DNA of 64,000 nt from Procambarus clarkii (GCF_040958095.1 NC_091193.1:18792563-18856562); one strand, 5' to 3'; positions 1 through 10,565 are shown, counted from the first letter of the stretch. Program-made: numbers and translations. The notes: generated by a model not told the origin, from the letters alone.

Positions 1-135
1 AATGAATAATTTTCATACCGTGTTCGTCCAAGCTGTCGATAGCCTCAAATATAAATTCATTGATATTTGAATTACAAATAAAATCAAGCTTGACACCAGG
101 ATGCTGCTTTTGAAACCTTTCCTTATTAAGACCGC

Positions 136-245
136 TCAATAGCTCGGTCGATAGAGCTTCGGCCTCACTGGGGGCCAGGGTTCGAGTCTCCTGGAGCCCA
201 GGTGAATGGAGTGAGTTTATTTAAACATTCGGTGTAACCAAAACA
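136..245 (+). mobile_element. tRNA-derived SINE fragment
   Basis: A box A-like stretch (AGCTCGGTCGATAGAGC) is followed at the right distance by a box B-like GGTTCGAGTCTCC, as in a tRNA promoter. The acceptor stem is not complete, so this is a SINE head rather than a working tRNA gene. The AT-rich flanks hold nothing else I recognise. Confidence 0.5.
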
Positions 246-492
246 CGGGTGTGTCCCCTGGAGATTGATATTATTATATTTTATGATTTTTTGTATATAG
301 ATAAGCCTAGGAGAGGTTAGGTGATTTCATTCTTTTGGCAATTATATGTAACTCAACCCCGTCCTCAGATCATTCCATCCAGCGGTCGACCCCACAGACG
401 CGTTCATCAATTTTAATATACTACTCATTCAAAACAGGAATTTTCTCAAATGTAAATCGATATTATAATATATTAGCATATTGAGCATATAT

Positions 493-1079
493 AGGCGTAG
501 GTTAGGTTAGGTGTTTAGGTTCTGTTGGCGATTATTTGTATTTGTAGTACGTGAATGAAGCATTTACAGCGTTGTGGTTCGAACAAAATTCGTCAGTGAA
601 GCACTTGTTCCGGAAGTGTTCGAACGTCAGCAGTTGTGAGTCGTGTGTAAACCGTTTTTCATTTATAAACAGGGGGTTTGGGGGGTGCATGGAATCACTT
701 TTGGGTCTTTGTTTGGAGGAGGGGCTGCAAGCTGGTATCTGCAATACGTGAGTGAAGCATTTAAAAAGATACAGTTCGAACACATAAAGTGAGCGAAGCT
801 CAAACGTAATAAGTTATGAGTTAATACGTAGTCAACGAGCCAGCCTGTCTTCTTCAACAAAGGCCAAATGCTCGTTGATCTAGCCGCCAAGCCCCCTTGT
901 TTATTAATAAAAAATGGTTTAAACTAGACACAATCAAAGACCTTCGAACATTTCTCGAATAATGCTTCGCTGACGACCTCTGTTCGAACCGCAACTCAGT
1001 AAATGTTTCACACACACACGTACTTCGCATGAAAATAATCGCCAACAGAACGTAGACACCTAACCTAACCTACGCCTAA
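493..1079. mobile_element. Foldback element with about 200-bp inverted arms
   Basis: The left end (TAGGCGTAGGTTAGGTTAGG) recurs in reverse complement at 1060-1079. The similarity continues inward for about 200 bp per arm, with a shared GTTCGAACA stretch, a poly-T run and AAACAGGGGG-like sequence, at roughly 75 percent identity by eye. A third partial unit lies at about 725-840. There is no coding capacity, so this looks like a non-autonomous foldback or MITE-type transposon. Confidence 0.55.
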
Positions 1080-1543
1080 CTATACCTAGAATTTTAATAG
1101 ATAATAATATTAATTTATATATATGAAAACAAACCTATTTTTAATACACAAATTAAAATTGCTAATTTCGTCTTGGGGGGGGGGGACGGCGACAACTTGA
1201 ACGAGTCTGGCCTGAGGACACGATGCAGTGAGGAGTACTCATACCTCATCAGTGAGTAGCACTCATACTTGATGAGGAGCGCCCTGTGAAGGAGAAACTT
1301 CCTCGGAGGACAGGATGTGATGAAGGAAGGAAACTCTCAGGGAAAAGCACCAAGCCATTACGACTATATAGCACTGGGAAGGGGTCAGGACAAGGATTTG
1401 GGATTTCATGTCGTTTCCAGAACTATGCTTCGTTACAGGTAAGTTACTGAAGCTAACCTAACCCACATTGTTCAGCCTGCAAACTGTGACGAACCATGAC
1501 AATATAATTTTTTTTTAATTTTGCCCCGAGGGGCGAGTTTATT
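1080..1543. other. Non-coding stretch with one dispersed repeat
   Basis: No gene is seen. Positions 1339-1411 match a repeat that recurs at 35915-35990 (CCAAGCCATTACGACTATAT here), so this is a decayed dispersed element. The rest is AT-rich or low complexity, including a G9 run at 1176-1185. Confidence 0.5.
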
Positions 1544-1690
1544 GGGCAGCGCCGCTCATCTTGTGAGTGAACACACCGCCATAGTGACAGTATTGGGCAG
1601 CGCCACTCATCTTGTGAGTGAACACACCGCCATAGTGACAGTATTGGGCAGCGCCACTCATCTTGTGAGTGAACACACCGCCATAGCAGC
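1541..1690. repeat. 51-bp minisatellite, about 3 copies
   Basis: A 51-bp unit (GGGCAGCGCCACTCATCTTG...) is repeated three times almost without change. Because 51 is a multiple of three, open frames run through it on both strands. Those frames are by-products of the repeat, not genes. Confidence 0.9.
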
Positions 1691-2181
1691 ATGTACAACA
1701 CTCCCCAATAGGAAGAAAACCCGCTGGGTTGTTCATCCTGTCACTTGTACCCAGACACAGCTGGGACTTGCTTAACTGTCTCAAGTGAACAGCTCTAGAA
1801 TGTTCATTCTCTCGTGAACATTTTTTTTAAGACATCCTGGCATACTGCATAATGATCTCCGCAATGATTACGTAGTTTCTAGTGTCGTTTCAAGGCATCC
1901 TAACTATCTGAGTTGCTATTCCATGTTAACAACCTCCTCTTCCCCCCCCCCCTTTTTAGATCTCATCTCGCTTGTATCAACCCGAATGAACACGTAGTGA
2001 ACGGGGTGAGAATAACTTGAGCTGCCTCATCCTTTTGTGCGCATGTTACACCGTCAATAAACTTATTTCAATTCAAACCCCGTCAAGTGTGGCGGTAAGC
2101 GCCGCATTCTTGATGCGACGAGATCTCGCCGAATGACGTAGATTATATCACTGTAGCTTGCACAGATGTGTCGAGCAGTGA

Positions 2182-2182
<1 letters not shown>

Positions 2183-2234
<52 letters not shown>

Positions 2235-2302
2235 CACGCACTGCAAGCAGTCAACCCCCATCTGTCCCAGGGTAGTGTGGAGACGGTAGAGGCCTTGTCC
2301 CG

Positions 2303-2342
<40 letters not shown>
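2183..2342. repeat. Two (CA)n microsatellites
   Basis: Uninterrupted CA tracts lie at about 2183-2233 and 2307-2342 around 75 bp of unique DNA. A short (TC)n follows at 2378-2391. Confidence 0.95.
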
Positions 2343-2343
<1 letters not shown>

Positions 2344-3031
2344 GTCGTGTCGCGCCTGTCAGGTGTGTGTATGTGTCTCTCTCTCTCTCTCTTGGGTATC
2401 TTCTGTGAACTAAACAACTCGTGATAGAATTCGGATAAATGGCAAATGCCTGGCACGAGATGATAGAGAATATTGTGGTTGGTGTCGACGACAGTCCCTC
2501 ACCACAGAGTGTGCATGGAATATTTTAGACGCATCCAGTAATAATGTCACAGTTAGCCATCCAATTTTTTTTCCCGCAAAATTCCGCAATTTTAGTGCGG
2601 AAAGAAATTCGGACACCAGAGAGGCAGATGGATCACTGTGGTACTTGAGAACTAACTACCCGCGATAACAACCCATAACAACCGCTGACAAGTCCTTACC
2701 CCCCAGTACTCGCCTCGTTCTACTTGACGCGGGTTGAGCTTCGGCTCCTGAGCTCGTCATCCCGCGAGAGGCATAAATAAGCTGGCATATCCCACGTGGG
2801 TCAGTGGCTTATACAATGGATCGGTTAGTCAAGCATTCTTCTTCAAACTAATTGTTTGTGTTGACAAACAACTCCAGTAAGGTCTTGGATATTGTACCGT
2901 GCAAGAGATGGCTTCATAAGGAAGGGAAGAGGAGTGTAGTAATAGATAGAATCTATTACACTGGGCATGGTTACTGCACAGGAAACAGGTCGGCATGAAT
3001 AGTGTAAAGTTGGAGAACAGTTTCAAGATAG
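2343..3031. other. Non-coding, no recognisable feature
   Basis: Only short open frames without domain similarity occur here. I see no RNA gene or transposon protein. Confidence 0.4.
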
Positions 3032-3175
3032 GTTGACCAGACCACACACTAGAAGGTGAAGGGACAACGACGTTTCGGTCCGTCCTGGACCATTCTCAAT
3101 CGACTTGAGAATGGTCCAGGACGGACCGAAACATCGTCGTCGTCCCTTCACCTTCTAGTGTGTGGTCTGGTCAAC
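3032..3175. repeat. Near-perfect 144-bp palindrome
   Basis: The left arm, about 70 nt from 3032, is the reverse complement of the right arm ending at 3175, with a 7-nt loop near 3105-3111 and a 3-nt length difference inside a CGT run. The unit contains TTTCGGTCCGTCCTGGACCA. A single diverged half-unit occurs at about 14730-14805, so the palindrome looks like two copies of one dispersed repeat joined tail to tail. Confidence 0.85.
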
Positions 3176-4485
3176 ATACTTTAGCTACGTTATTGTCACT
3201 CCTCGCCTTCAAGAGAGGTGCATCTGCGCTGTCATGGAACCGTTACTGTTCATCAGAGACATGACGTATTAAGACACTGGAGTGAGCAGGAACATGGTCA
3301 TATTTTAGGACGACACTAAAACAAGGCGATTATTAAATACCAATTACAGGAAAGTTAAAATAGATTTTTACAATAGACTGAAAATTAGCATAGGCTGCTC
3401 CACGCTGACTTGTGTACGGTCCGCAGCTTAGCAACAAGAAAACACATATGTACCACACACCAGCTCAACAATTTTGAAATTAATTTGAGAAAAATATTCC
3501 AAGAGTCATGATTAATATGGTTCTAAAGCCAGCGAAACAGAACATAAAACATTTCAAACTAGACATTAAGGCGCTATATAGACTTTAAATATACAAGTGT
3601 TTGTAATATAGTTTAATACCCTTCAGCTCAATCTTGCCCTGTGAGAACCCTCTTGTATCGTACTGAGCAGTTCTGAGCACTGTGCCTCATCATATGTGTT
3701 AATTCTCTCGATAATATGTCGAGAATTGTCACCTGGTTATTCACGGACATTAGGAATCGACCTCGCGAATTAACTTAAATATAACAAATAAACTCAAAAT
3801 AAAGATGGTGTGAAGTTATTAGGGTGAAGTGCTACATGAATTTTAAGCCTCAAGAAGGGACATTTAAATTGAAGTGCACACACATGGACGAAAGGGCTTA
3901 ATAAGGGGGGGGGTTAAATAGGGTTTTCATAATTGGAATTTTAAAAGGGGTTATAATGAGTGGGATTTTAATAATAGGGATTTAAATAGTTTTAACACGG
4001 TGGATTTTAAACACATCAGCCCAAGCTAAAACACAAAATAATAGATTCAAACAAAATAAGTTTAGATTTAGAAAATAAATAGGTAAAGTGATTTGTAAAC
4101 AGTGCCGCAGATCTGTGTAACAGGCTACCCCAGCCAGTCCTCCTAAGGTTATCCAACGTCAAGAAACTGTTGTACTAAAGTCCCTTCTCTTAACCTATCA
4201 GATGACCCGAAAGAAAAAACGGAACAGTGTGTCAATTTCGCGAGCCGCAACTATTTTCTAGTACGACAATTTTTTGGGGCCTTAGGTCGAGTATACGTCG
4301 AAATTCGACGTTCTATTAGGAGGACGGGTTGACCAAGTACCGTCACAGAAGCGTCCTCACTGGAGGATGACAGGTCACCTCATGGGACGAGTCAGTACAC
4401 GCTCGAGTGAGCTTTCCTCTCTGTGTCTATAGGGTCGTTGTTGTTGTTTAAGATTCGGCTACTCGGTACGAAGAGTTGTAAGTAG
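3176..4485. other. Non-coding AT-rich stretch, no gene seen
   Basis: It contains short homopolymer runs (G9 at about 3905) and AT-rich DNA. No open frame of interest, splice-bounded exon or tRNA fold was recognised. Confidence 0.4.
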
Positions 4486-4487
4486 CA

Positions 4488-4750
4488 CGGGCTATGGTGA
4501 GCCCGTGGTGGATTTACCTGGCACAGGAGCGGGGCAAGTTGCACGGGCTGTGGTGAGCCCGTGGTGGACCTACCTGGCATAGGAGCGGGGCAAGTAGCAC
4601 GGGCTGTGGTGAACCCGTGGTGGATTTACCTGGCACAGGAGCGGGGCAAGTAGCACGGGCTGTGGTGAGCCCGTAGTGGATTAACCTGACACAGGAAGTA
4701 GCATGGGCTATGGTGAGCCCGTGGTGGACTTACCTGGCTCGGGAGCGGGG
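4488..4750 (+). repeat. Degenerate tandem array of the 56-bp repeat family
   Basis: Four to five imperfect units each contain AGCACGGGCT and GGTGAGCCCGT, a short self-complementary core, then ACCTGGCACAGGAGCGGGG. The same unit is perfectly tandem at 8553-9134 and single and inverted near 16255. A GTTGTTGTT stretch sits just upstream, as it does at the 8.5-kb array. Confidence 0.85.
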
Positions 4751-4799
4751 ATGTGACTATGCGGGGTGGTAAGGTCTAGCCTTTGGTGTCCTACAAGGC

Positions 4800-5330
4800 G
4801 TCTGGTTGTGCCTCTTGCGTTACAATTGAACTATTTTGACAATAAGTTTCTTTGTCGAAACTGTCCCTAAACTTGTGGAAGAAGGTGGCTTCCAGGACGT
4901 CTTCTTTTTGAGCATTCCACTTGTTGATCACCCGTACAGGGTTCGAGTATTTAACAAATCCACAAGGGCCGTGACGAGGATTCGAACCTGCGTCCTGGAG
5001 CATCCCAGACACTGCCTTAATCGACTGAGCTACGACAGGGTTGTTCATTTGATGCATCACGTTAGTGTGATCTCTGTGTGTGATGACGTTCGAGTATTTC
5101 TTTACATTCCATCGACTCATTTCTGTTTCCAGATTCGGCCTGTGTCCTCTTGTCCTGCTTTCTCTTAATTTGAAGACGCTATCCTTGTCCGCTTTATCTA
5201 ATCCTCATTATCTTGTATATTGGGATCATATTCCTTCTCTAGGGTTGTGAGATTTAGTTCCACTAGCTTATCCTCGTAGCTTAACCCTCTTAGCTCTGGC
5301 ACTAATCATGTTCCAAACCTTTGTACTTGG
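4800..5330 (-). mobile_element. Decayed CR1-like LINE (C-terminal RT region), SINE-interrupted
   Basis: Minus-strand translation gives NKWNAQKEDVLEA and HKFRDSFDK, the tail typical of CR1-like ORF2 proteins. It is preceded upstream (5110-5320) by remnants resembling the PELRGLSYEERL region seen in intact copies elsewhere in this window. The element is broken at 4953-5087 by a tRNA-derived SINE. It is not functional. Confidence 0.6.
4953..5087 (-). mobile_element. tRNA-derived SINE with 12-bp target-site duplication
   Basis: On the minus strand a box A-like GTCGTAGCTCAGTCGATTA and a box B-like GGTTCGAATCC are spaced as in a tRNA gene. The same 12 bases, GTTCGAGTATTT, flank it at 4941-4952 and 5088-5099 and are the target-site duplication. 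Removing the insert joins the LINE reading frame across the site. Confidence 0.75.
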
Positions 5331-5339
5331 TGGTGCTGG

Positions 5340-5480
5340 AACAGGACCGGCCTAGCGTGGACCAACTGACCTACACACTCCTCATTTGAGAAAATATTAA
5401 ATCTTTACGATGGGCTCGAACCCGCGCCACTGAACTCGGCAATCACACCGACAGGAGCATGATTTGCTAAAAAGTACCTC
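5340..5480 (-). mobile_element. Possible tRNA-derived SINE fragment
   Basis: The minus strand contains a box B-like GGGTTCGAGCC followed by diverged sequence. It is too decayed for a full tRNA fold. The next 400 bases, to the minisatellite, show nothing further. Confidence 0.35.
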
Positions 5481-5904
5481 GACCACAAATGTTATTTGTG
5501 ATTTCGCTGAGCGCTCGTTGTGCCTTAGGTTCCTATATGGGAAAAAAAACATTAAAAGTAGATTTCAGTTTGAGAAATTTGAACTAAATCGCTTTAGTTG
5601 TGGATGAGAAGCATCCGGACAGTCTCGACACACTGGCGCACATCTACTACAAAACTACATCTACTCTGCTCACGTACATAAAATCTTTAGTAGTTTCAGT
5701 ATTGGACAAAAAAGAATAGGCTATTAAATGTATTAATATTGAAGCTATTTGAAATTTACAAATTTTTTCAGTCTCCTTGCCTCCCTTGATATGTATTTTA
5801 GACACCGGGGAGTTACTCTGGGTTGGCCGCTCTCCCAGTCACAACTTTCTCCCAACCAAGGCCGTCTGCACGCCCCAAACAACGACTCTTCATTTGGGTT
5901 TACT

Positions 5905-6165
5905 TCAGCGGGGCGTGTCCGGCGTCCTGCAAGGCGTCCGCTTGGTGCCCGTGTCCGGCGTCCTGCAAGGCGTCCGCTTGGTGCCCGTGTCCGGCGTCCG
6001 CTTGGTGCCCGTGTCCGGCGTCCTGCAAGGCGTCCGCTTGGTGCCCGTGTCCGGCGTCCTGCAAGGCATCCGCTTGGTGCCCGTGTCCGGCGTCCTACAA
6101 GGCGTCCGCTTGGTGCCCGTGTCCGGCGTCCTGCAAGGCGTCCGCTTGGTGCCCGTGACCTATTA
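5905..6165. repeat. 36-bp GC-rich minisatellite, about 7 units
   Basis: The unit GTGTCCGGCGTCCTGCAAGG plus CGTCCGCTTGGTGCCC is tandemly repeated, with one shortened copy near 5987-6010. All three plus frames stay open because the unit is a multiple of three. No codon bias or homology supports a gene. Confidence 0.95.
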
Positions 6166-6329
6166 TGAAGGAGTGACCGGGACCGCCATTACTGGAAGAT
6201 CCAGCTACCTGCCCCTGCCTCCTTTTGCCAATTTGGCCGAGGGTGTTCTAGTGGTTATCCTGCCCCCCCCCCCTTCCCCTTGTCTTTACGCTCTAGCTTT
6301 CACATCACATCCTAGCCATTAATACCCGG

Positions 6330-6545
6330 TATTCTATAGCCCAATCATATCACAGCCAAATTGTTCCCGGGTTCGATTCCTGGGCAAGGCGAAATGCGTG
6401 TTAGCGTTTCCTTACACGTAAGCGTACTGAGCCAAATGGCTTGGCGCTTTCCCCCTGATAGTTTTCTTTCCTTCTTCTCGTCCAATGCCCCTCGTGAGAC
6501 TCTAACTCTCTCCTTGGGAGAAAGGATGCTGGGGATTATCTCATT
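6330..6545 (+). mobile_element. Possible SINE fragment
   Basis: A box B-like GGGTTCGATTCCTGG is followed by sequence (AAATGGCTTGGCGCTTTCCC) that resembles part of the dispersed repeat near 28075 (AATGGCTTGGCACTTTCTCC). No box A is clear. Confidence 0.35.
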
Positions 6546-6635
6546 TTTTCAAGACTTCATCTCCATTCTGCGTTGTCTTGGCTTAAATAACGAGGCATCA
6601 GGCGAGTGAGAGTGCACTTGCGCAAAGTAAGGCTC

Positions 6636-7500
6636 TTGGGGAGCGTGGGTATCCCTTGGGGAGCGTGGGTATCCCTTGGGGAGCGTCGGTATCCCTTGGG
6701 GAGCGTGGGTATCCCTTGGGGGAGCGTGGGTATCCCTTGGGGGAGCGTGGGTATCCCTTGGGGGAGCGTGGGTATCCCTTGGGGGAGCGTGGGTATCCCT
6801 TGGGGAGCGGGGGTATCCCTTGGGGAGCGTGGGTATCCCTTGGGGGAGCGTGGGTATCCCTTGGGGGAGCGTGGATATCCCTTGGGGAGCGTGGGTATCC
6901 CTTGGGGAGCGTGGGTATCCCTTGGGGAGCGTGGGTATCCCTTGGGGAGCGTGGGTATCCCTTGGGGAGCGTGGGTATCCCTTGGGGAGCGTGGGTATCC
7001 CTTGGGGAGCGTGGGTATCCCTTGGGGAGCGTGGGTATCCCTTGGGGAGCGTGGGTATCCCTTGGGGGAGCGTGGGTATCCCTTGGGGGAGCGTGGGTAT
7101 CCCTTGGGGAGCGTGGGTATCCCTTGGGGAGCGTGGGTATCCCTTGGGGAACGTGGGTATCCCTTGGGGAGCGTGGGTATCCCTTGGGGAGCGTGGGTAT
7201 CCCTTGGGGAGCGTGGGTATCCCTTGGGGGAGCGTGGGTATCCCTTGGGGGAGCGTGGGTATCCCTTGGGGGAGCGTGGGTATCCCTTGGGGAGCGTGGG
7301 TATCCCTTGGGGGAGCGTGGGTATCCCTTGGGGAGCGTTGGTATCCCTTGGGGAGCGTGGGTATCCCTTGAGGGAGCGTGGGTATCCCTTGGGGAGCGTG
7401 GGTATCCCTTGGGGGAGCGTGGGTATCCCTTGGGGGAGCGTGGGTATCCCTTGGGGAGCGTGGGTATCCCTTGGGGAGCGTGGGTATCCCTTGGGGAAAG
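6636..7500. repeat. 20/21-bp minisatellite, about 42 units
   Basis: The unit GGGGAGCGTGGGTATCCCTT alternates between 20-bp and 21-bp (extra G) versions. GGGTATCCC is a self-complementary core in every unit. Mixed unit lengths shift the frame repeatedly, yet frames of about 300 codons stay open on both strands because the unit lacks stop codons. This is a repeat artefact, not a gene. Confidence 0.97.
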
Positions 7501-7866
7501 CGAGTATCACAATGCATATGCAGGAAAATCCGCCCAATCACTAACGTGCCGCTGGTGTTGATTCTCTACGTCTTGTGCGTTTAATTAAACGACTCTAATT
7601 AACCTTTGGTTCAATGTTAAATGTCTTGATGAGGTGAAGGGTAAAGGTTATATATTTACCGCCAGTTAACACTGCACTAAACACACGTGAGTTAAGTGAA
7701 ATATTTCAAGTACATATGTATATATATTTACATATATATATTATTATATAATTATTACATAATATTAATATATATTTATAAATATATTTATAAATATACA
7801 TAAATTATATTTGTAATTGTAATTGTACATATTATATGTATATACTCTCAGTTACTTCGTAACTGA
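7501..7866. other. AT-rich non-coding DNA
   Basis: It is mostly AT-rich, with imperfect (TA)n and (TTATA)n at 7720-7850. No gene or tRNA fold is present until the SINE at 7867. Confidence 0.5.
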
Positions 7867-8112
7867 GCCTCGTAGCCTGGTGGATAGCGCGCAGGACTCG
7901 TAATTCTGTGGCGCGGGTTCGATTCCCGCACGAGGCAGAAACAAATGGGCAAAGTTTCTTTCACACTATGCCCCTGTTACCTAGCAGTAAATAGGTACCT
8001 GGGAGTTAGTCAGCTGTTACGGGCTGCTTCCTGGGGGTGGAGGCCTGGTCGAGGACCGGGCCGCGGGGACACTAAAAGCCCCGAAATCATCTCAAGATAA
8101 CCTCAAGAAGAT
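7867..8112 (+). mobile_element. SINE with near-intact tRNA head (anticodon CGT)
   Basis: Positions 7867-7937 can fold as a tRNA: a 7-bp acceptor stem GCCTCGT/ACGAGGC, a T arm GCGGG-TTCGATT-CCCGC, and an anticodon stem with loop CTCGTAA, so the anticodon is CGT (Thr type). It runs straight into a conserved SINE body ending near 8110 (GGGGACACTAAAAGCCCCGA, then a CTCAAGATAACCT-like tail). The same body recurs at 9429-9570 and 20087-20393 in reverse. It may be transcribable by Pol III, but it is a repeat, not a housekeeping tRNA. Confidence 0.8.
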
Positions 8113-8239
8113 AACTTATTGAATTGTAACTTCCCGAGGGCATTATTAATGTTGTTATTTATTTCTTCAAGAAATATCCCCCATTGTTATTGCTCGGTTA
8201 ATGTTCTGAAATTGTACACCGTTATTGATCTTCCATGCT

Positions 8240-8332
8240 TACCTTGAGGTTACCTTGAGGTGCTTCCGGGGCTTAGCGTCCCCGCGGCCCGGTCGTTGAC
8301 CAGGCCTCCTGGTCGGGTATTCCTTGGGGAGG
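8240..8332 (+). repeat. Dispersed repeat B fragment (SINE-like)
   Basis: A segment ending CTTAGCGTCCCCGCGGCCCG and then CCAGGCCTCCTGG recurs almost unchanged at 12278-12352, where it continues further. The GTCCCCGCGGCCCGGTC core is shared with the body of the SINE at 7867 in reverse complement, so the two families are related. Confidence 0.65.
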
Positions 8333-8349
8333 GATGGGATAAATGCTTC

Positions 8350-8510
8350 TGGGATAAATTCAAAGAAGCATAGTGATTAGCACAGGCCGCTAACAACAGA
8401 TTTATCTAGGGTTCGACTCCCGGGTAGGGCAAGACTTTGGGCATTTTTGTTTTCACCTCATGCTTCTCTTCATCTAGCAGTAAATTGCCTATACTGAGTC
8501 CACAATGTTG
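8350..8510 (+). mobile_element. Decayed tRNA-like SINE
   Basis: A box B-like GGGTTCGACTCCCGGGTAGGG is followed by an ATCTAGCAGTAAAT stretch like that in the SINE at 7867 (CTAGCAGTAAATAGG). Box A is weak. Confidence 0.45.
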
Positions 8511-8552
8511 TTGTTGTTATAGATTAAGCTACTCCGAACAAGTTCCAAGTAG

Positions 8553-9134
8553 CACGGGCTATGGTGAGCCCGTAACTTACCTGGCACAGGAGCGGGGCAA
8601 GTAGCACGGGCTATGGTGAGCCCGTAGTGGACTTACCTGGCACAGGAGCGGGGCAAGTAGCACGGGCTATGGTGAGCCCGTAGTGGACTTACCTGGCACA
8701 GGAGCGGGGCAAGTAGCACGGGCTATGGTGAGCCCGTAGTGGACTTACCTGGCACAGGAGCGGGGCAAGTAGCACGGGCTATGGTGAGCCCGTAGTGGAC
8801 TTACCTGGCACAGGAGCGGGGCAAGTAGCACGGGCTATGGTGAGCCCGTAGTGGACTTACCTGGCACAGGAGCGGGGCAAGTAGCACGGGCTATGGTGAG
8901 CCCGTAGTGGACTTACCTGGCACAGGAGCGGGGCAAGTAGCACGGGCTATGGTGAGCCCGTAGTGGACTTACCTGGCACAGGAGCGGGGCAAGTAGCACG
9001 GGCTATGGTGAGCCCGTAGTGGACTTACCTGGCACAGGAGCGGGGCAAGTAGCACGGGCTATGGTGAGCCCGTAGTGGACTTACCTGGCACAGGAGCGGG
9101 GCAAGTAGCACGGGCTATGGTGAGCCCGTAGTGG
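8553..9134 (+). repeat. 56-bp tandem array, about 10 nearly identical units
   Basis: The unit TAGCACGGGCTATGGTGAGC followed by CCGTAGTGGACTTACCTGGC and ACAGGAGCGGGGCAAG repeats with almost no differences. Its first half is self-complementary (ACGGGCT...AGCCCGT). The flank CAAGTTCCAAGTAGCACGGG resembles the lone unit near 16255, so the array grew inside a dispersed repeat. Near-identity implies recent expansion or homogenisation. Confidence 0.95.
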
Positions 9135-9424
9135 AGTCCACAAGCATCACACGTTCTTTATAGCCGCATTCCTTCCTATGTATGCATCTTTTATATTAGT
9201 GCTACGGACGAGTGTCGTTTTCTATGTTGTCAATTGGTTCCTGAATTCCGTCAGGGGTTAACTAGCCAGCCTGCTCTGGTCGGTGGCTATTTCGCGACTT
9301 AAGACAGCGAACCCAAGGTCAAAGGTTGTTTCTGCAAATCAACAAAACCAGGAAGCCTTTCTTTTACACAAGCGAGTACAAAGAGAAGACGATTGCTGAC
9401 TCCTGTTAGCAGGCCCAGAGCTTT
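9135..9424. other. Non-coding, no feature recognised
   Basis: No gene, tRNA or transposon protein is visible. Confidence 0.4.
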
Positions 9425-9428
9425 ACCT

Positions 9429-9800
9429 TATCTTGAGGTTATCTTGAGATGATTTCGGGGCTTTTTAGTGTCCCCGCGGCCCGGTCCTCGACCAGGCCTC
9501 CACCCCCAGGAAGCAGCCCGTGACTGCTGACTAACACCCAGGTACCTATTTTACTGCTAGGTAACAGTGGCATAGGATCCTATGGTCCTGGGTTCGATCC
9601 CAGGCGCTGGCGAGAAACAATGGGCAGAGTTTCTTTCACCCTATGCCACTGCTTTCGCTTTGATGTCCATTCACATCAAAGCGAAAGCAGTGGCATAGGG
9701 TGAAAGAAACTCTGCCCATTGTTTCTCGCCAGCGCCTGGGATCGAACCCAGGACCATAGGATCACTAGTCCAGCGTGCTGTCCGCTCGGCCGACCGGCTA
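9429..9800. mobile_element. Head-to-head tRNA-SINE pair forming a palindrome
   Basis: 9429-9570 is the SINE body in reverse orientation. From 9576 a 91-bp arm (9576-9666) containing box B GGTTCGATCCCAGG is exactly mirrored at 9673-9763 around a 6-nt loop. 9764-9800 completes a tRNA-like head on the minus strand (GTCGGCCGAGCGGACAGC). The result is an inverted duplication of part of a single SINE. Confidence 0.8.
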
Positions 9801-9821
9801 CCTTCCCGTAGCTCATGTTAA

Positions 9822-10040
9822 GTCTTACCTAATAGTTTCCCCCTGGAACACGACCCGCCAGTCGGTTCTCAAACAGGAACTCAAATATTGCTGGGTGAAC
9901 AGGGGCGGCCAATCAATCAGGTGGGGGGCCCTTGTCCCTCTACGCCTCACCAAGCTTCGATCCCTGACCAAGTCGCTCGGGAAGTGTCGGGACGAGTGTG
10001 CTACCACTGCACCAGCAGTTAACGAGTCCTCGTGACAAAG
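9822..10040 (-). mobile_element. Dispersed repeat D, tRNA-like on the minus strand
   Basis: CCCTGGAACACGACCCGCCA and the following 90 bases recur at 33838-33912 (with AATCGGTTTAC). The minus strand from about 10000 shows weak tRNA-like character (box B GGGATCGAAGC). It is decayed. Confidence 0.5.
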
Positions 10041-10218
10041 GGGCTCGTGTCCTCAGTCCCGCAGTGATGGTCGTGTGTAGTGAGGATATGTAATCTTGGT
10101 GACCATCCATGCTAAAGTATTTACTACAGTTTCGGTTCTAGAGGAAACCCCCGGGGGCACAGGAAACTCGGGGCACCAATTTTCAGGCCATGTAATGCTG
10201 GGCTTTAATTCTTCTACT

Positions 10219-10457
<239 letters not shown>

Positions 10458-10565
10458 GGTAATGCCAGAAGTGTCATGAAGTTTACCCAAAAGAAAGGTA
10501 AAAAAATGGTGATTGTTTTAGTTAGTAGCTTGACAGGTCGGCAACAGCCAGTGACTATTTTAGTC

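Noticed and set aside
493..515. Arthropod telomere-like GGTTAGGTTAGG
   Set aside because: Only two or three units, at the ends of a foldback element. It is not a telomeric array.
5749..6322. Proline/arginine-rich proteins of 111-181 codons
   Set aside because: All three plus frames are open through the 36-bp minisatellite, so none is evidence of a gene.
6549..7544. Open frames of 300 codons or more on both strands
   Set aside because: They are produced by a stop-free 20/21-bp minisatellite. There is no start context, domain or codon bias.
7867..7937. Functional tRNA-Thr(CGT) gene
   Set aside because: The fold is good, but it continues into a SINE body shared with other copies. It is best read as a SINE head.
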